A stretch of DNA of 45,937 bases from Marinilabiliales bacterium. GTDB taxonomy: Bacteria; Bacteroidota; Bacteroidia; Bacteroidales; SZUA-534. The stretch spans positions 1-45,937 of the forward strand of contig DOTG01000010.1 in assembly GCA_003512955.1 (NCBI GenBank), in the 5' to 3' direction. The notes under the pieces were generated by a model, which saw only the letters and a list, made by a program, of their open reading frames with translations, did no database searches and was not told the origin of the DNA. Position numbers and translations under genes: made by a program. Shown piece by piece: positions 25,194-32,462 of the stretch; the stretch's first letter is position 1, and each line of letters begins with the position of its first letter.

Positions 25194-26384
25194 ATGAAAA
25201 AATCAATTCTTTCTTTAATCGCGGTTATATGCACCTACGCGGGTTTTACACAACAAACCGATACCTCGGCATATAGCAACCTGGCCGGGTCCATGATGGC
25301 CAACAACAGCAAGCTTACCATTGGAGGGTATGCGCAAATTGATTACAACCAACCCTACAAATCAGACGAGTATAGTTTGGGAACCCTCGATGTACACCGT
25401 ATGGTGCTCATGTTTGGTTACAAATTTAACCAGCGTACGCAATTTATTACCGAGCTTGAGATGGAACACGTTTCGGAGGTTTATGTGGAGCAGGCATTCC
25501 TGAATTATCAGGTAAATCCGTTCCTGAATTTCCGGGCCGGATTGTTGCTGGTCCCCATGGGCATTAGTAACGAATACCACGAACCTACTACCTTCAACGG
25601 TGTAGAACGTCCCGTGATTGACGAGAAAATTTCACCCACTACCTGGCGCGAAATTGGTTTCGGGCTAACCGGAACCGTTCCCTCAGCCTCTTTTAAATAC
25701 CAGTTGTATGTTATTAACGGATTTAATGGATACGATGCCGACAAAGGCGCCTTGCTTTCGGGGCCCAATGGATTGCGTAGCGGAAGGCAAAAAGGGGCGG
25801 AATCGTATATGAGTTCGCCTAATGTTACCTGCCGGGCAGAATATTTTGGTTTTAAGGGCTTGAACCTTGGCCTTTCGGGCTATGCTGGCAATACCCAAAG
25901 CTATTTGTTTAAAGGATTGGATAAAACGGATGAAGCTGCCCGCGCTCAAGCCGATTCCTCAGTGGTAACTTTGGCCATGGTTGGACTGGATGCCCGCTAC
26001 ACTTTTAAAGGCCTACAGTTAAAAGGACAGTTTTATTATACAGGATTGAAGGATGCCGATCGTTACAATGCGTTTACCGGAAAAGACCTAGGCAGCGCCT
26101 TAATGGGTTATTATGCCGAAGCCTGTTACAATGTGTTCCGAAATTTTTCGTCCATCGAGAGCGGATTGGTTCCTTTTATCCGGTTCGAACATTACAACAT
26201 GCACCAGAAGGTGGGCGTTACCGAAACTGCCAAAGATGCTTTGAATGTGAATGTGTTAACCACCGGGTTGGGCTGGAAAATTACCACGGGATCCATGCTT
26301 AAAGCCGATGTTCAGATGGTCAAATCGAAGGCCGATTCGGAATACGTTAAAACATTTAATGCCGGCGTAGCCATTATGTTTTAA
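25194..26384 (+). CDS. Outer-membrane porin, phosphate-selective-porin-like
   Basis: This is a beta-barrel outer-membrane channel of 396 residues from the ATG at 25194, with a signal peptide (KKSILSLIAVICTYAGFTQ). A longer frame starts at 25152 on the promoter motif itself and is rejected. Alternating-strand patterns such as QFITELEMEHVSEVYVEQAFLNYQ and NFRAGLLLVPMGISNEYHEPTTFNGVERP are typical of the porin O/P family, and the protein ends in a hydrophobic strand with a final Phe. The FMN-binding protein gene follows after 65 bases. Substrate is unknown. Confidence 0.82.
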   Translation: MKKSILSLIAVICTYAGFTQQTDTSAYSNLAGSMMANNSKLTIGGYAQIDYNQPYKSDEYSLGTLDVHRMVLMFGYKFNQRTQFITELEMEHVSEVYVEQAFLNYQVNPFLNFRAGLLLVPMGISNEYHEPTTFNGVERPVIDEKISPTTWREIGFGLTGTVPSASFKYQLYVINGFNGYDADKGALLSGPNGLRSGRQKGAESYMSSPNVTCRAEYFGFKGLNLGLSGYAGNTQSYLFKGLDKTDEAARAQADSSVVTLAMVGLDARYTFKGLQLKGQFYYTGLKDADRYNAFTGKDLGSALMGYYAEACYNVFRNFSSIESGLVPFIRFEHYNMHQKVGVTETAKDALNVNVLTTGLGWKITTGSMLKADVQMVKSKADSEYVKTFNAGVAIMF

Positions 26385-26449
26385 TACTCACGCGTATTTA
26401 AATTGTGCACTGTTTGAATAAAAAGTAAGTAAACCCGTTTTAAGAGAAA

Positions 26450-26989
26450 ATGAGAACAGGATTATTCGTCGGTTTGATGCTGCTGATACAGGTTGGTTAT
26501 GGTGCGGAACCCGATTATGAGCACCGTTCGCTTAAAAAGGAATTGAGCAGTATTTGGCATATTGATTTGGCTTCGCTAAAAGAAGATTGTCATCTATCTG
26601 CGCAGCTCATTCACGAGGGGAAGGTATTTACCGTAGAAAAGGATCACCAATTGTTGGGATACGTGTATGTAGGCCGTATTGTAAGTTGCCGACAAGGAGT
26701 GTGCAGCATCGGGGATGCTGCTGCCTCCTCGGAGAGTTATGAATATTTTGATGCCTTTGTGATTTACAATGCCGAAAAAGTGGTGAAAAAGGTCAAGGTG
26801 TATAATTACCAGGCCACGCATGGGCAGGAGATATGCAGTACAGGATGGCTCAAGCAATTTACCGATTATACTTCGGAAAACCCACTAATAGTTGGAAAGA
26901 ACATCGATTCTATTTCGGGGGCCACCATTTCCACTCAGGCCATTACCAACGAAATAAATTACGTAACCCAGCTTTTGCACCATAACTAA
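26450..26989 (+). CDS. Exported FMN-binding domain protein
   Basis: The protein has 179 residues with a signal peptide (TGLFVGLMLLIQVGYG). The C-terminal part carries the flavinylation motif DSISGATISTQ (residues about 150-160), in which FMN is attached to the second Thr-type residue by an ApbE transferase. The middle segment has a Cys pair (SCRQGVC) and further Cys in ICSTGW. Small FMN-binding proteins of this kind carry electrons outside the cytoplasm. The porin gene is just upstream, but no ApbE or RNF gene is in the window. Confidence 0.78.
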   Translation: MRTGLFVGLMLLIQVGYGAEPDYEHRSLKKELSSIWHIDLASLKEDCHLSAQLIHEGKVFTVEKDHQLLGYVYVGRIVSCRQGVCSIGDAAASSESYEYFDAFVIYNAEKVVKKVKVYNYQATHGQEICSTGWLKQFTDYTSENPLIVGKNIDSISGATISTQAITNEINYVTQLLHHN

Positions 26990-27065
26990 ATTAGTTCCTT
27001 GATAAATATTCGTACAAACTTTTCAAGTTACTGGAGTTAATTTAAATTTTTCGCATAAAACCGCT

Positions 27066-28283
27066 CTAGTATAGATGTAATCTCTGGGCAATCTCCTTTG
27101 GAACCACATCTTTATGTACCACGATAGATAGGGTTTTGTAAAGAAACCAGCTTTCCGATGCATAGAAATATCCTTTGTAGATATTGTCGGTGTTCCAGGA
27201 GTTTTTTACCTTAAAATATTTGGTGCCGTTTTGATCGGTAGCATACCCGGTAATGTGCATGCCATGGTCGTCGGTGGTCAGGTAACTGTCAAAAGCCTGT
27301 TGCCTCAATTCTTGCGTAATGGTTTTTTCGGGCACAATGGTTTTAAAATTGTAAAGATGTTCCTTGCGTTCCTTTTCCGACATTTTTTCCCATTTCAACC
27401 GTTCGTTGTCGGCCATTTCGGCAATCTCATCCTGAGGGACAATGGCCACACCATTCCGGTGCGAGAACCCTTTTTCGCTTACATCGCTACCCCAAAGGAT
27501 AGTATAACCTTTATTGAGCGAGGCATAGGCAATCTCAAGGAACTCGTTCAAAGGCACATTATACACCACACCCAACGACCAGTTATCGGGAACCTCCATC
27601 ACAAACTGCGAATAAAATGGGTGGTGGGTAAAAGAGCTGATTTCGATATAATCGTCAGAATTTATCTTCAACCCGTCGCGGAAGCTAAACGGGGTATAGT
27701 TTTCCCCATTGTACGAAAAGGTGTTGGGATCTGCTCCCAGATAGGCATCGAGCACACCATCAAAGCCTTTTATCCAGGCAGGTGAGATTTTATTGTTTTC
27801 GTTTTTAATCACAGCATCCACATAAGCAGCTAGAATGGCATCCAATTCTCCATGCACGTGTTTCTTTTCACCATAATTCAAACCGGGAAACGCCGTTTCG
27901 GGGACAATTCCTGACTCCCTGATGCGGTCGAACACGTTATTCGACTCGGCCCCACCTCCAAAGTTTTTTGCTCCCTGCCAGCGCACATAGTCAACGGCCC
28001 GGGCATGGTAATCTTTTTTAACCAGGTACATTTCCGATAAATCATACTCTTTTTGGGTGGTCCGCAGCAGCTCCGATTCCAAAAAAGATAAACCGGAAAA
28101 CACCCAGCAGGTTCCTGAACGGTACTGGTCCTTCACGGGTGATGTTGGTAGATCAATAACCAACTTAAACTGGTAGATGGAAGAATCCGTTTCTTCGTCG
28201 GGTTGCGAAAAACCTTTCAGCATTGGGACTACAAATATCAGACAAACCAAGAGGCAGCTAATATATAATCGGTGTGTTTTCAT
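27066..28283 (-). CDS. C1-family cysteine peptidase, bleomycin-hydrolase-like
   Basis: This is an exported papain-fold peptidase of the aminopeptidase C/bleomycin hydrolase type, 405 residues with a signal peptide (residues about 1-27). The catalytic residues are visible: Gln53 and Cys59 in KDQYRSGTCWVF, His340 in DDHGMHITGY, and Asn361 in KNSWN. Cytoplasmic homologues lack a signal peptide. The gene starts 18 bases after the stop of the Crp/Fnr regulator gene and may share its transcript. Confidence 0.88.
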   Translation of the reverse strand: MKTHRLYISCLLVCLIFVVPMLKGFSQPDEETDSSIYQFKLVIDLPTSPVKDQYRSGTCWVFSGLSFLESELLRTTQKEYDLSEMYLVKKDYHARAVDYVRWQGAKNFGGGAESNNVFDRIRESGIVPETAFPGLNYGEKKHVHGELDAILAAYVDAVIKNENNKISPAWIKGFDGVLDAYLGADPNTFSYNGENYTPFSFRDGLKINSDDYIEISSFTHHPFYSQFVMEVPDNWSLGVVYNVPLNEFLEIAYASLNKGYTILWGSDVSEKGFSHRNGVAIVPQDEIAEMADNERLKWEKMSEKERKEHLYNFKTIVPEKTITQELRQQAFDSYLTTDDHGMHITGYATDQNGTKYFKVKNSWNTDNIYKGYFYASESWFLYKTLSIVVHKDVVPKEIAQRLHLY

Positions 28284-28301
28284 AAGATTTGTTTTTACTT
28301 T

Positions 28302-28967
28302 TTATTCCAATAGTTTGACCAATAAATTTCGATTAGTAATGGTAATTTCTTTACGGTTTACTTCAATGATTTTATCTTTTTCCATTTCGCCCAAAGCCCG
28401 GGCCAACGAGGGGCGGGTTACCCCAAAAAATTCAGCTAAATCTTTTTGGGTCAAAGGCAAAACAATGCGTGTCTTATCTGGTTCTGCCATGTTCAGAATA
28501 TATTGTGCCAGTTTCCCTTTAATGGTTTTGAACGACAAAAACCAGATACGCCGGCTTAAAAACTGTGCCCGGTTCGAGATGGCATTCAGGTAATTCTTTA
28601 AAAACACATCGCTTAATTGGAAAAGCTTCAACACCGATTCCTTGGGGATGACCAGCAAAATGGTTTCCTCGTTGCTGATGACATCCACCGGATAAAAATT
28701 GTTTTGCCCAAATAAAAACGCGGCTGCAATGGGGCGCGGGGCATAAATATCTTCCACTTTGAGTATCTTTCCCGAATAATCGAGCATCTCACCACGCACA
28801 CTTCCCTGAATGATAATAGTCAACGAGGTGCATTCCTCTTCACGTTGCGCAATTAAAAGCCCCGCCTCTACATTTTTAATCCGGTAATTTACCTGCTTTA
28901 TCAGTTTTTCAATGTCCTCAGGCGTTAAACCTTTAAAAACCGGGCTGTTGGTTAATCGTTGATACAT
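28302..28967 (-). CDS. Crp/Fnr-family transcriptional regulator
   Basis: The protein has 221 residues: an effector domain of the cyclic-nucleotide-binding fold (about 1-125), a long dimer helix, and a C-terminal winged helix with TQKDLAEFFGVTRPSLARALGEMEKDKII (about 165-195). There is no N-terminal Cys cluster as in Fnr, and the effector pocket lacks the canonical cAMP-binding motif. HcpR-type regulators of nitrosative or redox stress in Bacteroidota have this form and often lie next to the same iron-sulfur protein gene that here is divergent. HcpR function is therefore inferred from family and context. Confidence 0.85.
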   Translation of the reverse strand: MYQRLTNSPVFKGLTPEDIEKLIKQVNYRIKNVEAGLLIAQREEECTSLTIIIQGSVRGEMLDYSGKILKVEDIYAPRPIAAAFLFGQNNFYPVDVISNEETILLVIPKESVLKLFQLSDVFLKNYLNAISNRAQFLSRRIWFLSFKTIKGKLAQYILNMAEPDKTRIVLPLTQKDLAEFFGVTRPSLARALGEMEKDKIIEVNRKEITITNRNLLVKLLE

Positions 28968-29084
28968 GAAAAATAAACTTTTCTTTTTAACTCAGATTTT
29001 TGGAACCTACCTTTTATGCCTTCTGGCAAAGTAACATTCACCCTTTCTCCATCCGAAAATAAAATTATCAAAAAAAAGCATTCC

Positions 29085-29100
29085 TGTAACAAATGATACA
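29085..29100. promoter_or_regulatory. Imperfect palindrome in the Crp/Fnr divergent region
   Basis: TGTAAC-AAAT-GATACA is an inverted repeat with one mismatch per half. It lies about 54 bases upstream of the iron-sulfur gene and between it and the divergent regulator gene, so it is a good candidate binding site for the regulator. Seen by eye only. Confidence 0.4.
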
Positions 29101-29153
29101 AAATAAAATACTTTAATATCCGAATTTTGCATCAACGAAAAAACTTTTGAACG

Positions 29154-30065
29154 ATGAAAAGAGAAATTGTAAAAATAGACCGGAACCTATGCAATGGCTG
29201 TGGTGTTTGCATCCCAAACTGCCACGAAGGTGCCCTACAGATGATTGATGGAAAAGCCACCCTGGTGAGCGAACTGATGTGCGACGGATTAGGCGCCTGT
29301 ATCGGGCATTGCCCGGTGGGAGCCATCACCATTGAAGAGCGCGAAGCCGAGGCTTACGATGAGGTGCTAACGATCAAGGAGATGATTAAAGCCGGAAGAA
29401 ATACGGTGGCGGCTCATTTGAAGCACTTGAGAGATTATAACGAAAAAGAATATGTGCACCAGGCGTTTGACTATATGAAAACCAATGCCCAAACCATCCC
29501 GTTTGATGTGGATGAGTTGTTGCACGAGGTTCAGCAACATGGTAAAAAGGAACCCCGGACCAATCCGTACCTGCAAAATCTGATTCACAAACATGAAGAA
29601 CCTTTGGCTTGTGGATGCCCGGGTTCGGCCGCCAAATCGTTTGTGCCCGAAAAAGTAGTTGTATCCGGTAATGCCGATGTCCCCAGTCAATTGAGCCATT
29701 GGCCGGTGCAAATGCATTTAATCAACCCCAATGCTTCGTTTTTTCAAGAGAGCGATTTGCTGTTATCGGCCGATTGTGTGGCATATGCCCTTGGGAATTT
29801 CCATACCAAATACCTGAAAGGTAAAAAACTGGCCATTGCTTGCCCAAAACTTGACAGCAACAAGGAGGTGTATATCGAAAAGCTGGTTCACCTGATTGAT
29901 CAGGCAAAAGTAAATACCATCACGGTAATGAAAATGGAAGTTCCTTGCTGCGGCGGATTGATGCAATTGGTGCAAACGGCTCTTCAGCAATCGGCACGCA
30001 AAGTTCCTGTTAAGTTGCTGACCGTAAGCTCAAAAGGTGAAATTTTGGAAGATCGCTGGTTGTAA
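29154..30065 (+). CDS. Iron-sulfur (ferredoxin-like) protein with degenerate second cluster
   Basis: The protein has 303 residues. The first ferredoxin motif is complete: Cys13, Cys16, Cys19 and Cys23 in CNGCGVCIPNCHEGA. The second, CDGLGACIGHCPVGA, has Cys43, Cys49 and Cys53 but Leu46 where the second Cys belongs. The C-terminal half adds Cys in CGCPG, ADC, ACPKLD and VPCCGG. It lacks a membrane segment or signal peptide. Proteins of this type often sit beside hybrid-cluster-protein genes under Crp/Fnr (HcpR-like) regulators; none is in the window. It is divergent from the regulator gene. Confidence 0.85.
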   Translation: MKREIVKIDRNLCNGCGVCIPNCHEGALQMIDGKATLVSELMCDGLGACIGHCPVGAITIEEREAEAYDEVLTIKEMIKAGRNTVAAHLKHLRDYNEKEYVHQAFDYMKTNAQTIPFDVDELLHEVQQHGKKEPRTNPYLQNLIHKHEEPLACGCPGSAAKSFVPEKVVVSGNADVPSQLSHWPVQMHLINPNASFFQESDLLLSADCVAYALGNFHTKYLKGKKLAIACPKLDSNKEVYIEKLVHLIDQAKVNTITVMKMEVPCCGGLMQLVQTALQQSARKVPVKLLTVSSKGEILEDRWL

Positions 30066-30178
30066 TTTTTTAACAAGTTTATCCCGTTGGAATGCTTTTG
30101 TTAATATCTGCATTGCAAAGAATTGAACCACAAGTGTTCTTAATTGTTTATACACTGAAATAAGACAAAAGTACAGGG

Positions 30179-30496
30179 ATGAACCAGATAATCCGATCGA
30201 ATAGTAACGGACAATTATCGTACGACCCAGAGGTTAAAGAATTTACCGTGGAGTTTGGCAATGTGTATTTTAAACTGCCCATTGACTCCTATGAACTATT
30301 TGAGAAGCAATTGGAAAATATGTCGAACGATTTGTCGATGTATGCCTCGAATCAACGGCTGATGGTTCCGGTTTCGGGCACCACCATTACCTTGTTGCTT
30401 ACTCCCGAAGAAATGATCAGCTTGAAGAATCTTTTTGGCATAAAAATTGACAAACTACTTTCCTTCAAATTGAATATTAACTATTCAATGAATTAA
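30179..30496 (+). CDS. Small unknown protein
   Basis: The protein has 105 residues, no signal peptide and no membrane segment. The segment EFTVEFGNVYFKLPIDSYELFEKQLENM and the later ITLLLTPEEMISLKNLF look like a small alpha/beta fold. It is faintly like the short DUF6686-type proteins of Bacteroidota, but I am not sure of this. It lies about 110 bases after the iron-sulfur gene and ends before a clean terminator. No function is assigned. Confidence 0.6.
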   Translation: MNQIIRSNSNGQLSYDPEVKEFTVEFGNVYFKLPIDSYELFEKQLENMSNDLSMYASNQRLMVPVSGTTITLLLTPEEMISLKNLFGIKIDKLLSFKLNINYSMN

Positions 30497-30553
30497 CTTT
30501 TTTTTCGTAGAGAGACACAGCAATTTTTTTATGGGTTTATTTATGTGTCGATG

Positions 30554-30579
30554 AAGGGCTGAGCAATCAGCCCTTTTTT
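30554..30579 (+). terminator. Intrinsic terminator
   Basis: AAGGGCTGA (30554-30562) and TCAGCCCTT (30567-30575) form a perfect 9-base stem with a GCAA tetraloop, followed by T. It ends the transcript of the small unknown gene. Confidence 0.9.
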
Positions 30580-30659
30580 ATGGGTATGCAAAAAAAAATT
30601 GAATTTATGCTTTACTATTCAGGGTATTACCTATCTTCGCAGCTTGTAAAGAAAAAGGA

Positions 30660-30746
30660 ATGGAACATTTTAAATTCTTGTTCTCAGGGGTGGCTAAAAA
30701 GAAATTCCTTAATCAATCCGTAACTATTAAAATATTAACTTATTAA
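30660..30746 (+). CDS. Possible 28-residue leader frame before the FKBP gene
   Basis: An ATG at 30660 opens a frame of 28 codons ending at 30746, 10 bases before the FKBP start codon. A TATCTTCG motif at 30632-30639, similar to a -7 element, would place the transcript start just upstream of this ATG. The peptide (EHFKFLFSGVAKKKF) is basic with a short hydrophobic stretch and matches nothing I know. The frame could equally be chance. Confidence 0.22.
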   Translation: MEHFKFLFSGVAKKKFLNQSVTIKILTY

Positions 30747-30756
30747 CAGAATTGTG

Positions 30757-31728
30757 ATGAAAATTAAAATCGGTATTGTTGCTTTGGTTTTTGGTTTAAG
30801 TATCCTATCATGCCAAAACAAATCAGCGAATGTAGAAGTAAAAAATCATGTGGACTCGGTTAGCTATATCATGGGCGTTTTAGATGGAGAACGGTTGGTT
30901 CAAAGTTTCGCCCAAGCCGGATTAGATTCCATCATTGATGTGAGCGCTTACTTAAATGCATTAATGGATGGAGCCCATAAAAAGGAATTGCGTTTAAACC
31001 CTGATTCAAACCAAATGGTAATGCAGAATTTTTTCCGTTCGTTCCAAATGCACATGATGGCAGCTCGTCGCGATACCACCGGAAATACGCCAAAATTTGA
31101 AACAGAAAAATCATTGATTGATTCTGTTAGCTATTTAATGGGTGCCGGTGATGGCAAAGGCCTGATTGAAAGTTTTGAAAAGGCCGGATTAGACACATTG
31201 GTAAGCGTTGAGATTTATTTAGATGCTTTGACAACAAGCGCCAAAAAAGGAGACGTTAAAATTGAAGGCGAAAGCAACATGGAGATGGTGAACAAATTCT
31301 TTAGCGAAATCAAAGAAAAAGACATGATGGCGAAATTTGGCGAAAACAAACATGCCGGAGAAGAATTCTTAGCCAAAAACAAAGCCGTAGAAGGTGTCAC
31401 TGAAACTGCTAGCGGTTTACAGTATGAGATTATCACCGAAGGAAAAGGAACCCGCCCCGCATTTACCGATAAAGTAAAAGTCCATTATACCGGAACGCTG
31501 ATTGACGGTACCGTATTCGACAGCAGCGTGGAACGTGGCGAACCTGCTGTGTTTGGTGTAGGACAAGTAATTAAAGGATGGACCGAAGCTTTGCAGTTAA
31601 TGCCTGTAGGTTCGAAATGGAAACTGTACATCCCTTATGATATTGCTTACGGAACCCGCGATATGGGCGAGATTAAACCATACTCTATGCTGACTTTTGA
31701 AGTAGAGCTACTTGAGATTGTAAAATAA
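30757..31728 (+). CDS. FKBP-type peptidyl-prolyl isomerase lipoprotein with duplicated N-terminal domain
   Basis: This is a surface or periplasmic lipoprotein (signal KIKIGIVALVFGLSILSC) of 323 residues from the ATG at 30757; a GTG lies one codon before. The C-terminal FKBP domain (about residues 220-323) has the family motifs VKVHYTGTLIDGTVFDSS, FGVGQVIKGWTEALQLMPVGSKW and IPYDIAYG. Before it there are two copies of an FKBP_N-like unit: VDSVSYIMGVLDGERLVQSF and IDSVSYLMGAGDGKGLIESF, each followed by a helical region. It folds or assembles exported proteins. Confidence 0.92.
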   Translation: MKIKIGIVALVFGLSILSCQNKSANVEVKNHVDSVSYIMGVLDGERLVQSFAQAGLDSIIDVSAYLNALMDGAHKKELRLNPDSNQMVMQNFFRSFQMHMMAARRDTTGNTPKFETEKSLIDSVSYLMGAGDGKGLIESFEKAGLDTLVSVEIYLDALTTSAKKGDVKIEGESNMEMVNKFFSEIKEKDMMAKFGENKHAGEEFLAKNKAVEGVTETASGLQYEIITEGKGTRPAFTDKVKVHYTGTLIDGTVFDSSVERGEPAVFGVGQVIKGWTEALQLMPVGSKWKLYIPYDIAYGTRDMGEIKPYSMLTFEVELLEIVK

Positions 31729-31746
31729 TTGCTAATTAAATATTTT

Positions 31747-31782
31747 AAAAGCCGGATGAACCAAATCATCCGGCTTTTTTTT
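31747..31782 (+). terminator. Intrinsic terminator after the FKBP gene
   Basis: GCCGGATGA (31751-31759) and TCATCCGGC (31766-31774) form a perfect 9-base stem with a 6-base loop and a run of T. Confidence 0.92.
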
Positions 31783-31969
31783 GTCGTTTAGGCAAGTAAT
31801 CTTTTGCCTATAAGTTTGATAATCAGAAAATAAAAACCTCCAACCTATTGACTTTCATATTAAAATAATGTACATTTAACTACAATTCATGTAATGAAAC
31901 AACAATGGGAAGTGCCCTGTCGTTATCGGTTTTACACACAACACCTTAAGTCATTAAATCAAATCATCT

Positions 31970-32455
31970 ATGGCACGGAACCTTATTTTCATCTCCTGCC
32001 TGACATTGGTTTTTGTTTGGCAGGCAGCCGCCCAAAACCTGACTACAAGTGGTGGTGGCTATTTTGAGGAGGCCACCTTCAATTTTTCATGGAGCATGGG
32101 GGAGCCCATCACCGAAACCTATGCAAATAACGGGGCTGTACTTACCCAAGGATTCCAGCAAAGCCTGTTGGAGCCTGTAGGTATCCATCCCGAAAAATCT
32201 TCGGCCGGGTTCAAGGTTCAGGTTTACCCCAACCCCACCCGCGGAATGGTTTTTGTCAAATTTGTTCAGGAATCGGAATCCATTCAGGAACTGAACTTCA
32301 CCCTTTACGACCTAGTGGGAAACAAATTGACCACAGAAATACTCCCAACCGAAAGTAACCTGCTTGACATGACCGGCCTTCCCGGTTCAGCCTATTTTCT
32401 AAGGATTACCGGGGAGGGTTTCCAATACACCGTACTTATTCAAAAATTTAAATAA
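31970..32455 (+). CDS. Small T9SS-sorted protein, partner of giant repeat protein 1
   Basis: The protein has 161 residues. A signal peptide ends near QAAAQ. The middle GGYFEEATFNFSWSMGEPITETY and LTQGFQQSLLEPVG are typical of small Bacteroidota surface proteins. The C-terminal type A sorting domain shows VQVYPNPTRGMVFVKF, FTLYDLVGNKL and a final AYFLRITGEGFQYTVLIQKFK. It should be secreted through T9SS and anchored or released. It lies 7 bases before giant protein 1, so they are co-transcribed. A paralogue flanks giant protein 2. Confidence 0.85.
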   Translation: MARNLIFISCLTLVFVWQAAAQNLTTSGGGYFEEATFNFSWSMGEPITETYANNGAVLTQGFQQSLLEPVGIHPEKSSAGFKVQVYPNPTRGMVFVKFVQESESIQELNFTLYDLVGNKLTTEILPTESNLLDMTGLPGSAYFLRITGEGFQYTVLIQKFK

Positions 32456-32462
32456 CAGCCCT

